Assembly (NCBI GenBank): GCA_945875335.1 | Contig: CAMCKD010000001.1 | Span: 124,001 to 188,000 of the forward strand | Direction of reading: 5' to 3' | DNA from: an uncultured Clostridia bacterium | GTDB lineage: Bacteria > Bacillota > Clostridia > Oscillospirales > Oscillospiraceae | DNA length: 64,000 bases | Shown: in pieces, positions 17,599 to 26,631 of the stretch | How positions within the stretch are numbered: position 1 is the stretch's first letter | Layout: the number at the start of each line of letters is the position of its first letter | Translations under genes and position numbers: made by a program | The notes under the pieces: model-generated | Database searches by the model: none | Seen by the model: the letters and a program-made list of their open reading frames with translations, nothing else | Told to the model about the DNA's origin: nothing

Positions 17599-19275
17599 TT
17601 ACGCAGCCGGGGTTTCCTCCACCGCTACAATTCTGCCTTCGCCGTAGGGATTGGCGTACTCCTGGCCGACCACGCCGCCCAGGATGCCGGTGATGTAGTT
17701 GATGAGCACCTGATTATCCAGCATCACTTCATCCTGGAGCAGCTTGCAGCCAGCGAACATGGAGAAGCCGTCGCCGCCGTTCTTGAGCATGTAATTGTGG
17801 GAAGCCAGGGTATAGGTCTTATCCAGCTCCAAAGGCTCGCCGCCCACCATCACATTCTTGACCCGGTACTCGCCCTCCACGCCGGCGAACATGGTGTTAT
17901 CGTCCGCCTTGGCAGTGGATTCGATGTAAGTGTGAATCTCATAGGTCAGCCCGGAAACCTGCAGGAAGCCGCCGGATTCGCTGGGTACCGCCCGGGCGCC
18001 CCATTCCAGAGCATCCAGGATCTGCTGGCCAGTGGCCTCAATGACGCACATGGCGTTGCCGAAGGGATGCACCTTGAGGATGTCGTTCAGGGTAATGTCT
18101 CCCTCCTTAATGGAGGTACGGATGCCGCCGCCATTGACGAAAGCGATCTGGGCGCCGGACAGCTCACGGTAAGCATCCGCGCACAGGTCACCCAGGTTGG
18201 TCTCCGCCCGACGCACGATGCGGATGGGAGAACCATCGTCCTTGGTGGCAACGGGGTCGTTGATGGTCAGCTCCACCGCGGTCTTCGCCACAACCTCGGA
18301 AAGCTTATCGCCCAGTGCGTCCTTCGCTGCTTTCACGGCAGTGTAAGCATCATTGCGAATGCCCAGAAGGTCGGGAGCAGCGGTTTTATTGTTCCACAGG
18401 AACAGATCGGTGGACAGCTTGCCGTCCTTGCCAATACGCAGGCAGCCGACACCGGCCAGCTTCGTGCCGCAGCCGGAGCGAAGCACCGTCTGGCCATCCT
18501 TGTTCTCCAGCTGCACCTGATCGGTGTCGTGGCTGTGGCCATCCAGCAGGGCGTCAATGCCGGTGGTATTGCCAATCACATCCACATAGGTCCAGGGTGC
18601 GCAGGCTTCCTCATTGCCCAGGTGACCCAGAGCAACCACATAAGCCGCCCCTTCTTCCCGGGCCGCATCCACCGCGCTCTGAACGGCAGCGTAGAGCTTT
18701 TCGCCGGTTTCATCCTGCATGAAGCCGTAGATGAAGTTTCCGTTCTCGTCCTGGAAATACTTGGGTGTCGAGGAGGTGATGGTCTTGGGTGTGGTGATGC
18801 CCACAAAGGCGATCTTCACGCCATCGAATTCCTTCATGAGATAGGGTGCAAACACCAGCTCGCCATCCTTATTGAAGTTGGCGCTGATGTAGGGGAAGCT
18901 GGCCTTTTCCGTCAGCTCCAGGAACCGATCCATGCCGTAGTCAAACTCATGGTTACCGGGGATGGCCAGGTCATAGCCCACGGTGTTCATCAGCTCAATG
19001 AGGGCTTCGCCGGTGGTCATGGTGCCGATGGGCTCTCCCTGGATGGAATCGCCGTTGTCCACCAGCACCACATGGTTGCCGGCATCCTCCATGCTCTGGC
19101 GGATGGCCGCAAGCCCAGCATAGCCAAACCCCTGGTCAATGCCGCAGTGTACATCGCTGGTGAAAAGCACCACCACGTCCTTTTCCAGGGCGGGCTGTTC
19201 CGATTCCGCGCTGACAACGCATGCCAGTGACAGCAGCATCGCCATTGCCAGAACCAAACCGAGAATTCGTTTCAT
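17599..19275 (-). CDS. Secreted 5'-nucleotidase / UshA-like phosphoesterase
   Basis: 558 residues. A signal peptide (1 to about 24, cleavage after VVSA) sends it outside. The metallophosphatase domain has LFTSDVHCG, DNGDSIQG, GNHEFDYG, VVALGHLG and DGHSHDTDQ; the C-terminal 5'-nucleotidase domain has GGGIRTSIKEGDITLNDILKVHPFGN and the nucleobase-stacking NYMLKNGGDGFSMF. Likely frees phosphate and nucleosides from extracellular nucleotides. No LPxTG or wall anchor is seen at the C-terminus (AVEETPAA). GGGAG precedes ATG 19275; ATG 19305 is an alternative. Confidence 0.93.
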   Translation of the reverse strand: MKRILGLVLAMAMLLSLACVVSAESEQPALEKDVVVLFTSDVHCGIDQGFGYAGLAAIRQSMEDAGNHVVLVDNGDSIQGEPIGTMTTGEALIELMNTVGYDLAIPGNHEFDYGMDRFLELTEKASFPYISANFNKDGELVFAPYLMKEFDGVKIAFVGITTPKTITSSTPKYFQDENGNFIYGFMQDETGEKLYAAVQSAVDAAREEGAAYVVALGHLGNEEACAPWTYVDVIGNTTGIDALLDGHSHDTDQVQLENKDGQTVLRSGCGTKLAGVGCLRIGKDGKLSTDLFLWNNKTAAPDLLGIRNDAYTAVKAAKDALGDKLSEVVAKTAVELTINDPVATKDDGSPIRIVRRAETNLGDLCADAYRELSGAQIAFVNGGGIRTSIKEGDITLNDILKVHPFGNAMCVIEATGQQILDALEWGARAVPSESGGFLQVSGLTYEIHTYIESTAKADDNTMFAGVEGEYRVKNVMVGGEPLELDKTYTLASHNYMLKNGGDGFSMFAGCKLLQDEVMLDNQVLINYITGILGGVVGQEYANPYGEGRIVAVEETPAA

Positions 19276-19390
19276 TTGTACATCGCTCCCTTTCATTTTG
19301 TTCATGTCCCCCAGACAGTGCGCCGGAGGCTCTGGTCTTATTATACCAAAGCACTGTATTTTTGCAAGCCCAATCCGTCTTTTTTATACA

Positions 19391-20164
19391 TTATGAACCA
19401 GCGGAGGCATAATGCCTTACCCCAAGCCGCCAGACCAGCAGACAGGGAATCAGAAACCACAGCGACAGCATCGGGAACAGACCATACCAGCTGCTCCCCT
19501 TCCCCATCAGGTATTGCAGGGGCCAATACTGCACCATAGCCATTGGCATGATGGCCGTTGTAAAAAAGAGCACCCCTTTTCCATAGATATCAAAGGGATA
19601 TTGGCTGTAGGTGCGGATGCCGTCGGTAAAGATGTTCATAATTTCCAGCCCCTCCAGGGTGAAAAAGCACAATGACGCATACACCAGAAATGCTCCGAAA
19701 AAGAGAAGACTTCCGCAGCCAACCATGGACAGCAGCACCAACACCTTGGGGAATGTCCAGCTGATTCCGCCTGTCTGCGCACCATAAAGGGTAACCAGCA
19801 TTCCCAGAACAATGTTTGGCATTGACGCCATCCGCATGTCCTGACAAATCACCTGAAAAACCAATCCCCTGGGGCGCACCATCAGGCGGTCAAAGATTCC
19901 CTGCCGGACGATTCTGCCGAAGGCATCGAAGCCTCTGGCAAAGCACTCTGCCAGGTTGAAAGCCGTCATCACAACGCCGAACCCCAGAAGGACTTCCCCC
20001 GCCGAGTAATCCCCAATGGAGCCGAAGCGCCACATCATCACACCGATGCCAAGCAAACTGCTGACGGTGAGCAAGAGCCTTCCCACACAGGAAAGGAAGA
20101 AGGACGCGGGATAAGCCATTTCGCTTTTCAGATGGATGGAGAAAAATTTCCAATACAGTTTCAT
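19391..20164 (-). CDS. ABC-2 type exporter permease (second subunit)
   Basis: 257 residues with six predicted membrane helices and the ARGFDAFGRIVRQGIFDRLMVRPRG cytoplasmic loop seen in ABC-2 permeases of the PF06182 (DUF990) type. Pairs with the permease gene 4 nt upstream and the ATPase before it, giving a three-gene exporter. The start is ATG 20164, behind GGGAGGG; an ATG at 20182 sits inside that site. Substrate unknown; relatives are drug or lipid exporters. Confidence 0.85.
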   Translation of the reverse strand: MKLYWKFFSIHLKSEMAYPASFFLSCVGRLLLTVSSLLGIGVMMWRFGSIGDYSAGEVLLGFGVVMTAFNLAECFARGFDAFGRIVRQGIFDRLMVRPRGLVFQVICQDMRMASMPNIVLGMLVTLYGAQTGGISWTFPKVLVLLSMVGCGSLLFFGAFLVYASLCFFTLEGLEIMNIFTDGIRTYSQYPFDIYGKGVLFFTTAIMPMAMVQYWPLQYLMGKGSSWYGLFPMLSLWFLIPCLLVWRLGVRHYASAGS

Positions 20165-20168
20165 TTTC

Positions 20169-20972
20169 TCACCCTCCCGCAATCACAGTCCGGCGCAGCC
20201 CCCGGTGCATGAGCGAATACCCCAGCACCGTCACGGTGAGGCACCAGAACAGCTGTAACCCCACAGCGCCAAAAAGCTGCGCACCTGCAATATTCCCGCC
20301 GAAAATCCGAAGGGGTACATTCTGCAGGGAACCGAAGGGACTGAGCTCCGCAATACGCCGAAGCACCGGCGGGAAAAAGGGCAGCGGCAGCAAATCCCCG
20401 GAGAAGATTTCGCACAGCGCCGGCACGAAGGTGATAATGCCCCGGTAATCCGTCAGATAAAAGGTCAGGCTGTAGCAGACCAGACAAATGGATACGCAGA
20501 GCCAAAGGGTCAGCGCCATGGAAAACAGGAAAGCACAAAACGTCGGGAAGGAAATGGTCAGCCGAAATCCGTAGGGTGCCGGAAGCAGACTGCCCACGAT
20601 CAGAATGGGAATCAGTCTGGGCAGCCCTCTGCTCAGTCTCGTTGCAAAGCCCCTGGCGCTCCACATGGCGTACAAGTCCGTGGGGCGGGTCAGCTCATAG
20701 GCCACCTCCCCGGTTTGAACCGCCTGAAAGAGGGCCGGTTCCCAACCCCAGAGATTCCATATGGAGAGCGTGCCCTGCTGAATCCACACGTAGCTGCACA
20801 GCGCCTGCATGTCCATGGGCAGCTTCTCCGGCGCGAAGAGATAGAAGGCCCGAAACATCATCAGCTCCATCAAGCCCCAGAATAATTGGGTGAAAACGCC
20901 CGCAAAAGCGGCAGCCCGGTATTGTAGCCCTGCCAGAAAACGAATGCGGAAAAAGGAGGTATATTGCTTCAT
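20169..20972 (-). CDS. ABC-2 type exporter permease (first subunit)
   Basis: 267 residues, six predicted helices, with ELTRPTDLYAMWSARGFATRL resembling the RPL-type loop of PF06182 permeases. Lies 10 nt after the ATPase gene and 4 nt before the second permease. Together they form a heterodimeric membrane channel for export across the cytoplasmic membrane. Substrate cannot be inferred. Confidence 0.85.
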   Translation of the reverse strand: MKQYTSFFRIRFLAGLQYRAAAFAGVFTQLFWGLMELMMFRAFYLFAPEKLPMDMQALCSYVWIQQGTLSIWNLWGWEPALFQAVQTGEVAYELTRPTDLYAMWSARGFATRLSRGLPRLIPILIVGSLLPAPYGFRLTISFPTFCAFLFSMALTLWLCVSICLVCYSLTFYLTDYRGIITFVPALCEIFSGDLLPLPFFPPVLRRIAELSPFGSLQNVPLRIFGGNIAGAQLFGAVGLQLFWCLTVTVLGYSLMHRGLRRTVIAGG

Positions 20973-20982
20973 GGCTCACCTC

Positions 20983-21780
20983 TCAGATTCCGAACCGGCG
21001 GTACAGGTCTGCCACCGATTCCTCCGTGGACAGATTCTCCCCTGCCATGGCGCGGATTTCCTCAATGGAGCCATCCAGCAGCAGCCGCCCCTTTCCAATC
21101 AGCAGCACCCGGCTGCACAGGGCATCAATGTCCTGCATGTCGTGGGTGGTGAGAATCACCGTGGTCTTCCTGTCCCGGTTTTCTGCCCGGATGAACTCAC
21201 GAACCTTCAGCTTGGATACCGCGTCCAGGCCGATGGTGGGCTCGTCCAGGAAGAGAATGTCCGGGCTGTGGAGCAAGGCAGCCGCGATTTCGCACCGCAT
21301 CCGCTGACCCAGAGACAGAGTTCTGGCCGGAGCGGTGAGGAAATCTCCCAAGTCCAGCTGCTGCCGCAGGCGGTTCAGATTCCGCTGAAAGTCCTGCTCC
21401 GGCACCCGGTAGATGTCTCTCAGCAGGCAGAAGGAGTCCATCACCGGCACATCCCACCAAAGCTGGCTCCGCTGACCGAACACCACCCCCAGACGGGACA
21501 CACACTTTTTTCGATCCCGCCAGGGCACCATTCCGTTGACGGTGCACTCCCCTTTGTCCGGACGAAGAATCCCGGAGAGGATTTTGATGGTGGTGCTCTT
21601 CCCTGCCCCGTTTGGCCCGATGTAGCCCACGATCTGCCCATCCGGGATGGTGAAGCTCATGTTTGTTAATGCCTCAACTTCTGTGTACGCCCGGGAAAAC
21701 AGGGCTTTCACCGCATTGCCCAGCCCCGCTTCCCGCTTTCTGACCCGATAGGTTTTGCTGATTCCTTTCATTTCAATCAT
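20983..21780 (-). CDS. ABC transporter ATP-binding protein (exporter ATPase)
   Basis: 265-residue ATPase with Walker A GPNGAGKST, signature LSLGQRMRCE, Walker B ILFLDEPTIGLD and the switch His in LTTHD. The N-terminal MKGISKTYRVRKREAGL followed by an insertion before the P-loop, and the RSQLWWDVPV Q-loop region, are typical of the ATPase that partners PF06182 permeases (NatA-like). First gene of the exporter operon, behind a leader of about 165 nt. Confidence 0.92.
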   Translation of the reverse strand: MIEMKGISKTYRVRKREAGLGNAVKALFSRAYTEVEALTNMSFTIPDGQIVGYIGPNGAGKSTTIKILSGILRPDKGECTVNGMVPWRDRKKCVSRLGVVFGQRSQLWWDVPVMDSFCLLRDIYRVPEQDFQRNLNRLRQQLDLGDFLTAPARTLSLGQRMRCEIAAALLHSPDILFLDEPTIGLDAVSKLKVREFIRAENRDRKTTVILTTHDMQDIDALCSRVLLIGKGRLLLDGSIEEIRAMAGENLSTEESVADLYRRFGI

Positions 21781-21953
21781 ATTTTTTACTCCTCATTCAA
21801 ATCTGCATGGCATATCAGGTCAGAGGACGGCATTGGGAACCTTCTTCACCTTAAAAGCACATGGAAATATCCTGCCTCACCAGTCACCGGCGGTCACGAG
21901 CCTCTCCGGGAACCAGCAGAATATTCTCTTTTCAGATATCGAAAAGGAGTTAT

Positions 21954-21982
21954 ATTGTAGCAATATTGGGTTAAAATGTCAA
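21954..21982 (-). promoter_or_regulatory. Strong sigma-A promoter of the ABC-2 exporter operon
   Basis: Perfect TTGACA, 17-nt spacer, TACAAT on the minus strand. Transcription would start near 21947, leaving a 5' UTR of about 165 nt before the ATPase start. Confidence 0.8.
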
Positions 21983-22000
21983 TTACAAAGTATATTTTTT

Positions 22001-22036
22001 CAAAAAACAAGAGGAACAGCCATAGCCGCTCCTCTT
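22001..22036 (-). terminator. Terminator of the toxin-antitoxin operon
   Basis: AAGAGGAGC and GTTCCTCTT arms form a stem followed by GTTTTTTG on the minus strand, 12 nt past the toxin stop. Confidence 0.75.
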
Positions 22037-22047
22037 CTTATTATTTA

Positions 22048-22371
22048 TTAGGTTGTGGCAATACGCCGAACGTCACTTCCGCCGTAAACGATTCGGAAAA
22101 CTGTAACCGTCATTGCATCCAGATCAACCTTGTAAAACACCACGAAATTGTTCACAGGCACCTTACGCATTCCCATGCTTTTCCAGGGTTCCCAATCAAC
22201 CTGTTCATATCGGCACGGCATAAAATCAAGAGAACCAATCTCCGCATTGATGTGGTTTGCCTGGTTTTTCGCCATACTGGGTGCTTTCAATTCGTAGGCC
22301 AGATAGGCATAGATGTCCTTCAAATCGTCCAGTGCCGCAGGAGAATACTGGATGCGGTACTGTTCACTCAT
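22048..22371 (-). CDS. RelE/ParE family toxin
   Basis: 107 residues. YRIQYSPAALDDLKDIYAYLAYEL and the C-terminal YEQVDWEPWKSMGMRKVPVNNFVVFYKVD...VTVFRIVYGGSDVRRI follow the RelE/ParE fold with its conserved Arg and aromatic residues. Such toxins either cleave mRNA at the ribosome or poison gyrase; sequence alone does not decide. Its start overlaps the antitoxin stop by 4 nt, the usual arrangement. Confidence 0.88.
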   Translation of the reverse strand: MSEQYRIQYSPAALDDLKDIYAYLAYELKAPSMAKNQANHINAEIGSLDFMPCRYEQVDWEPWKSMGMRKVPVNNFVVFYKVDLDAMTVTVFRIVYGGSDVRRIATT

Positions 22372-22673
22372 ATGCCAAACTCCTTGTTGAGCTCTTTCAG
22401 AACCTCATCCGGTGAGTAGGCCTTTCCGCTTTTCAGGGAATCCATCCCTTTCTGCAGCTCGGCATCCAGTTCCTCACGGGTCATGTCCCCGATTGCGGTG
22501 GGCTTCCTTGTTGGCAGATGAAGATCCAAGGGCATTCCACGGGTCAGTACAATCTGGCTGTAAAGCATCTGGATTGCGCTGGAAGGAGAAATGCCAAGCT
22601 GCTGGAGGATACGCTCCGCATTCTCTTTCAAATTAGAATCAATTCGGGCATAGACGGCAGTTGTGTTTGCCAT
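22368..22673 (-). CDS. RelB/DinJ family antitoxin
   Basis: 101 residues. The N-terminal half (TTAVYARIDSNLKENAERILQQLGISPSSAIQMLYSQI) is a ribbon-helix-helix DNA-binding domain of the RelB/DinJ type; the C-terminal half with acidic helices would wrap the toxin. Start at 22673 is preceded by AAAGGAG. Expected to repress its own promoter at 22707-22735. Confidence 0.9.
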   Translation of the reverse strand: MANTTAVYARIDSNLKENAERILQQLGISPSSAIQMLYSQIVLTRGMPLDLHLPTRKPTAIGDMTREELDAELQKGMDSLKSGKAYSPDEVLKELNKEFGI

Positions 22674-22706
22674 GATAATCACACTCCTTTGCCAATAGTA
22701 TACTTC

Positions 22707-22735
22707 ATTATATTGATAAATGCAAGCATTCGCAA
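22707..22735 (-). promoter_or_regulatory. Promoter of the toxin-antitoxin operon, with direct repeats
   Basis: Minus-strand TTGCGA, 17-nt spacer, TATAAT. CTTGC-GAATG-CTTGC direct repeats overlap the -35 region and could be antitoxin operators. Confidence 0.7.
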
Positions 22736-22772
22736 GTATTTTATAGCATTTTCCAGCAACAGAACAAAAGAA

Positions 22773-22800
22773 ACGACAAGCCTCTTTTGAAGCCTGCCGT
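22773..22800 (-). terminator. Terminator of tRNA-Leu
   Basis: An 11-bp stem (with G-T pairs) around CAAAAG starts 2 nt after the CCA end and is followed by TTCTTTTG. Confidence 0.7.
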
Positions 22801-22802
22801 TT

Positions 22803-22890
22803 TGGTGGGCGAGGCGGGACTTGAACCCGCACGTCCGCAGTGAACACTAGAACCTGAATCTAGCGAGTCTACCAATTCCACCACTCGCCC
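22803..22890 (-). tRNA. tRNA-Leu (anticodon CAG)
   Basis: 88 nt with encoded CCA. GGGCGAG acceptor stem, long variable arm, T arm GCGGG-TTCAAGT-CCCGC, anticodon stem-loop CTAGA-TTCAGGT-TCTAG with anticodon CAG reading CUG. Confidence 0.96.
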
Positions 22891-22967
22891 ATATGTAGTT
22901 GTGAGGATTTCCCCTCGACGGGCATTATCATAACATCCAATTCGTGATTTGTCAACAGTTTTTTCCA

Positions 22968-23000
22968 GAAAAAATCCGTGCACCGGATTGGGGTGCACGG
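22968..23000 (-). terminator. Terminator of fba
   Basis: CCGTGCACC and GGTGCACGG arms followed by ATTTTTTC on the minus strand, 20 nt after the aldolase stop. Confidence 0.88.
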
Positions 23001-23019
23001 ATTAGGGGAAACGAACCGA

Positions 23020-23988
23020 TTAGGCCTTGCCGTCGGAGCCCAGAACGTGGACGATCTTGTGAGCGACCATGTCCTTCACAGCCTGACGGGCGGGCTTCAG
23101 GTACTGGCGAGGATCGAAGTGATCGGGATGCTCGGCAAAATACTTGCGGATGTTGCCGGTCATGGCCAGACGGATGTCGGAGTCGATGTTGATCTTGCAG
23201 ACAGCCAGCTTGGCAGCTTCCCGGAGCTGATCCTCGGGGATGCCGATGGCGTCGGGCATGTTGCCGCCGTAAGTATTGACCATCTTTACGAACTCCTGGG
23301 GAACGGAGGAAGAACCATGCAGCACGATGGGGAAGCCGGGCAGACGCTCGATCACGCCGTGCAGCACATCAAAGCGCAGAGGGGGCGGAACCAGGATGCC
23401 GTCGGCATTGCGGGTGCACTGAGAAGCCTTGAACTTGTAAGCGCCGTGGCTGGTGCCGATGGCGATGGCCAGGGAGTCACAGCCGGTGCGGGTGACAAAC
23501 TCTTCCACTTCCTCGGGACGGGTGTAGCTTTCCTTGCCGTGCTCCACAGCGACCTCGTCCTCCACGCCGGCCAGGGTGCCCAGCTCAGCCTCGACCACAA
23601 CGCCGTGGTCATGGGCATACTCGACAACCTGACGGGTCAGGGCAATGTTCTCTTCGAAACTCTTGGAGGAAGCGTCGATCATGACGGAGGTAAAGCCGCC
23701 ATCGATGCAGCTCTTGCAGAGCTCAAAGCTGTCGCCATGGTCCAGATGCAGGGCGATGGGAATTTCGGGGTTCTCGGCAACAGCGGCCTCCACCAGCTTC
23801 ACCAGGTAGGTGTGGTTGGCATAGGCGCGGGCGCCCTTGGAAACCTGCAGGATGACGGGGCTTTTCAGCTCACCGGCAGCCTCGGTGATACCCTGAACGA
23901 TTTCCATGTTGTTGACGTTGAAAGCGCCGATGGCGTAGCCGCCGTCGTATGCCTTCTTGAACATTTCGGTTGTGGTTACAAGAGCCAT
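23020..23988 (-). CDS. fba: Class II fructose-bisphosphate aldolase
   Basis: 322-residue zinc aldolase splitting fructose 1,6-bisphosphate into glyceraldehyde 3-phosphate and dihydroxyacetone phosphate. HLDHGDS holds the catalytic Asp and zinc His; VEAELGTLAG, GTSHGAYKF and LHGSSSVPQEF supply further metal and phosphate ligands. Start at 23988 (MALVTTTEMF) follows AAGGA. Divergently transcribed from the phosphofructokinase gene, so two successive steps of glycolysis sit side by side. Confidence 0.96.
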   Translation of the reverse strand: MALVTTTEMFKKAYDGGYAIGAFNVNNMEIVQGITEAAGELKSPVILQVSKGARAYANHTYLVKLVEAAVAENPEIPIALHLDHGDSFELCKSCIDGGFTSVMIDASSKSFEENIALTRQVVEYAHDHGVVVEAELGTLAGVEDEVAVEHGKESYTRPEEVEEFVTRTGCDSLAIAIGTSHGAYKFKASQCTRNADGILVPPPLRFDVLHGVIERLPGFPIVLHGSSSVPQEFVKMVNTYGGNMPDAIGIPEDQLREAAKLAVCKINIDSDIRLAMTGNIRKYFAEHPDHFDPRQYLKPARQAVKDMVAHKIVHVLGSDGKA

Positions 23989-24011
23989 TAGAATCAATCC
24001 TTTCTTAATAA

Positions 24012-24029
24012 GCAGCCCAAACGGGCCGC
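24012..24029 (-). other. Hairpin in the fba leader
   Basis: GCGGCCC-GTTT-GGGCTGC in the 5' UTR between the promoter and the ribosome site; probably an mRNA-stability or attenuation element. Confidence 0.4.
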
Positions 24030-24043
24030 ATTTTCATACCTAC

Positions 24044-24071
24044 ATTATAACACAAATTCCGCTTTTTTCAA
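24044..24071 (-). promoter_or_regulatory. Sigma-A promoter of fba
   Basis: TTGAAA, 16-nt spacer, TATAAT on the minus strand. Confidence 0.7.
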
Positions 24072-24106
24072 TATGAATATTTCGCTTAAAAAAATCCAAT
24101 TCGCTC

Positions 24107-24135
24107 TTTACCTTTTTCGCATTATGGTGTATACT
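24107..24135 (+). promoter_or_regulatory. Sigma-A promoter of pfp
   Basis: TTTACC, 17-nt spacer, TATACT, about 48 nt upstream of the pfp start. Confidence 0.65.
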
Positions 24136-24182
24136 ATATAGGTCGCATTATGTGCAAATACTACATAAGGAGTGTATTACAT

Positions 24183-25841
24183 ATGAACTTGTCCCCTTTG
24201 CAGATTGCAAGATACCAGTATGTTCCCAAGCTGCCCGGTATGCTCAGAAACGGTATTTCTGAGATTTCCGTCCGCAACGGCGGCGCTACTGAGTCTGTCG
24301 CTGACCAGGAGAAGATCAAGGCTCTGTTCCCCAATACCTACGGCAAGAACGAGATCATCTTTGAAAAGGGTCAGAACACTTCCCAGGCTCGTAAGCTGGT
24401 GGTTGGTGTCATTCTTTCCGGTGGTCAGGCACCTGGCGGTCACAACGTTGTCTGCGGCCTGTACGATGCCCTGAAGGCTACCAACAAGGAAAACGAGCTG
24501 TATGGCTTCAAAGGCGGTCCCTCCGGCTTGCTGGATGACGACTTTATCGTCTTCGGTGACGAGTACATCGACCAGTACCGCAACACCGGCGGCTTCGACA
24601 TCATTGGTTCCGGCCGTACCAAACTGGAAACCGAGGAGCAGTTCGCCATTGTTGTGGAAAACTGCAAGAAGCACGGTGTCAACGCCCTGGTCATCATCGG
24701 CGGCGACGACTCCAACACCAACGCCGCTGTCCTGGCTGAGTACTGCGCTGCCCACAACACCGGCATTCAGGTCATTGGCTGCCCCAAGACCATCGACGGC
24801 GACCTGAAGAACGAAGACATTGAGTGCTCCTTCGGCTTCGATACCGCCACCAAGACCTACAGCGAGCTCATCGGCAACATCGAGCGTGACTGCAACTCCG
24901 CAAAGAAATACTGGCATTTCATCAAGGTGATGGGTCGTTCCGCCTCCCATGTTGCTCTGGAATGCGCTCTTGAAACCCAGCCCAACGTCTGCCTGATTGG
25001 CGAAGAGGTTGCCGCCAAGAAGATGTCCCTTTCCGCTGTTGCCGATGTCATCGCCGACTCCGTGGCCGCAAGAGCCGCCAAGGGCATGAATTTCGGTGTT
25101 GCCATCATCCCCGAGGGCATCGTGGAATTTGTTCCTGAATTCTCCATGCTGATTGCCGAGATTAATGAACTGCTGGCCGGTGAGAAGACTGCTGCCTTCA
25201 ATGCGCTCCCCACCTGGGAAGAGAAGTACGCTTTCATCGAAAAGGGTTTGAGCAAGGAAGCCATGGCCGTCTTTGCCATCCTGCCCCAGGGCATTCAGCA
25301 GCAGCTGTTCCTGGAGCGCGACCCCCACGGCAATGTGCAGGTCTCTCTGATTGAGTCTGAAAAGCTGTTCTCCGCGCTGGTTGCCGACAAGATGGCCGCG
25401 CGCAAGGCCGCCGGTACCTTTAACGGCAAGTTCAGCGCCCAGCATCACTTCTTCGGTTACGAGGGCCGCTGTGCCTTCCCCTCCAATTTTGATGCCGACT
25501 ACTGCTATTCCCTGGGCTACAACGCTGCCATGCTGATTCAGTACGGCTTTACCGGCTATCTGTCCAAGGTTTCCAACCTGAGCAAGCCCGCCGAAGAGTG
25601 GGTTGCCGGCGGTATGCCCATCACCAAGATGATGAACATCGAGAGAAGAAACGGCAAGGACAAGCCTGTGATTCGCAAGGCTTTGGTTGAGCTGGACGGC
25701 AAGCCCTTCACCTACTTCTGCGAGCATCGTCAGCAGTGGGCGGAAGAGACCTGCTTCACCTACCCCGGCGCCATCCAGTACTATGGCCCCGCAGAGGTCT
25801 GCGATCTGACTACCCGCACCCTGGCTCTGGAAAAGGCCTGA
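24183..25841 (+). CDS. pfp: PPi-dependent 6-phosphofructokinase
   Basis: 552 residues, the length of long-form PPi-PFK. It phosphorylates fructose 6-phosphate using pyrophosphate, reversibly. [16 protein letters not shown] is the phosphate-donor loop; [12 protein letters not shown] has Asp where ATP-PFKs have Gly, the recognised PPi determinant; [11 protein letters not shown] is the catalytic loop with the base Asp and a Lys that also excludes ATP. Start 24183 follows AAGGAG. Codon use is T-rich at third positions (GGT, GTT, GCT) compared with its neighbours, as expected for a highly expressed gene. Confidence 0.95.
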   Translation: MNLSPLQIARYQYVPKLPGMLRNGISEISVRNGGATESVADQEKIKALFPNTYGKNEIIFEKGQNTSQARKLVVGVILSGGQAPGGHNVVCGLYDALKATNKENELYGFKGGPSGLLDDDFIVFGDEYIDQYRNTGGFDIIGSGRTKLETEEQFAIVVENCKKHGVNALVIIGGDDSNTNAAVLAEYCAAHNTGIQVIGCPKTIDGDLKNEDIECSFGFDTATKTYSELIGNIERDCNSAKKYWHFIKVMGRSASHVALECALETQPNVCLIGEEVAAKKMSLSAVADVIADSVAARAAKGMNFGVAIIPEGIVEFVPEFSMLIAEINELLAGEKTAAFNALPTWEEKYAFIEKGLSKEAMAVFAILPQGIQQQLFLERDPHGNVQVSLIESEKLFSALVADKMAARKAAGTFNGKFSAQHHFFGYEGRCAFPSNFDADYCYSLGYNAAMLIQYGFTGYLSKVSNLSKPAEEWVAGGMPITKMMNIERRNGKDKPVIRKALVELDGKPFTYFCEHRQQWAEETCFTYPGAIQYYGPAEVCDLTTRTLALEKA

Positions 25842-25901
25842 TTCTTATCGGGCAGTACCATTTCCCTTGCAGGGCTGAAGCAGCAAAGAATCCGTTTTAT
25901 C

Positions 25902-25932
25902 GCACCCCACTTGCACAAAGCAGGTGGGGTGC
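25902..25932 (+). terminator. Hairpin downstream of pfp
   Basis: GCACCCCACTTGC and GCAGGTGGGGTGC form a 13-bp stem; a small second hairpin and a run of seven T follow within 40 nt. Confidence 0.55.
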
Positions 25933-25967
25933 TTCATCGAATGAAGCGAACGGCAGGCGTTTTTTTC

Positions 25968-25996
25968 TTGCATTCAAAGCCTTTCTCTGCTATAAT
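25968..25996 (+). promoter_or_regulatory. Sigma-A promoter of the VanZ-like gene
   Basis: TTGCAT, 17-nt spacer, TATAAT, 27 nt upstream of the GTG start. Confidence 0.7.
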
Positions 25997-26022
25997 CCCC
26001 ATGCTGGAAAGGAGGTCGCCCT

Positions 26023-26481
26023 GTGACAAGGCAGCGTAGAATTTTGATTACCTTTGCCGTGCTGTACACCGTAATGATGGTGTATCTTTTGTTTTTCCGA
26101 GAACCTTCCGTAACTAACGAGCCCTATTGGGAACTGGTTCAGGCCCATTTCAATCCCATCCCCTTCCGCACCGTCAAGCTCTATCTTCGCTTGTTGGAGA
26201 ACCCCGCCCGCCCCTGGCTGGTGCGGCTTGCTCATGTGAATCTGCTGGGCAACATCCTCCTGTTCATTCCCCTGGGGCTCTTCCCTCCCCTGCTGCATGA
26301 AAAAATGCGGCAATACTGGAAGGTGCTGCTGCTGGCTTTCGGTATCATGGTTCAAGTGGAGCTGCTGCAAATGCTGCTGTTGGTTGGTACCTGCGATGTG
26401 GATGATCTGCTGCTGAATGTCTCCGGCGCCTCCATTGGCTACGCATTGTTTTGGCTGACCCATCGAAAGAAAACCAAATAA
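26023..26481 (+). CDS. VanZ-like membrane protein
   Basis: 152 residues with four predicted membrane helices. NPIPFRTVKLY, VNLLGNILLFIPLGLFPPLL and VELLQMLLLVGTCDVDDLLLNVSGASIGYALFW are the VanZ-family blocks. VanZ gives low-level teicoplanin resistance, but most chromosomal relatives have no established function. GTG start at 26023 behind AAAGGAGG. Ends into a bidirectional terminator facing the tRNA-Val genes. Confidence 0.88.
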   Translation: MTRQRRILITFAVLYTVMMVYLLFFREPSVTNEPYWELVQAHFNPIPFRTVKLYLRLLENPARPWLVRLAHVNLLGNILLFIPLGLFPPLLHEKMRQYWKVLLLAFGIMVQVELLQMLLLVGTCDVDDLLLNVSGASIGYALFWLTHRKKTK

Positions 26482-26484
26482 AAA

Positions 26485-26516
26485 ACCACCCTTGTCAACA
26501 GACAAAGGTGGTCTTT
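26485..26516. terminator. Bidirectional terminator between VanZ-like gene and tRNA-Val
   Basis: ACCACC and GGTGGT outer arms with TTGTC/GACAA inner arms around AACA; CTTTT on one side and a run of A on the other. Confidence 0.75.
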
Positions 26517-26592
26517 TGGTGGACGATAACGGACTCGAACCGCTGACCCTGCGCACGTCAAGCGCATGCTCTACCAGCTGAGCTAATCGTCC
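26517..26592 (-). tRNA. tRNA-Val (anticodon GAC), copy 1
   Basis: 76 nt with encoded CCA; GGACGAT acceptor, TGCGC-TTGACGT-GCGCA anticodon arm with anticodon GAC, T arm AGCGG-TTCGAGT-CCGTT. Identical to the copy at 26632-26707. Confidence 0.96.
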
Positions 26593-26631
26593 ATCGGAGG
26601 TTTTGAGAAGCATCCCAAAGAAAAGGAATGA

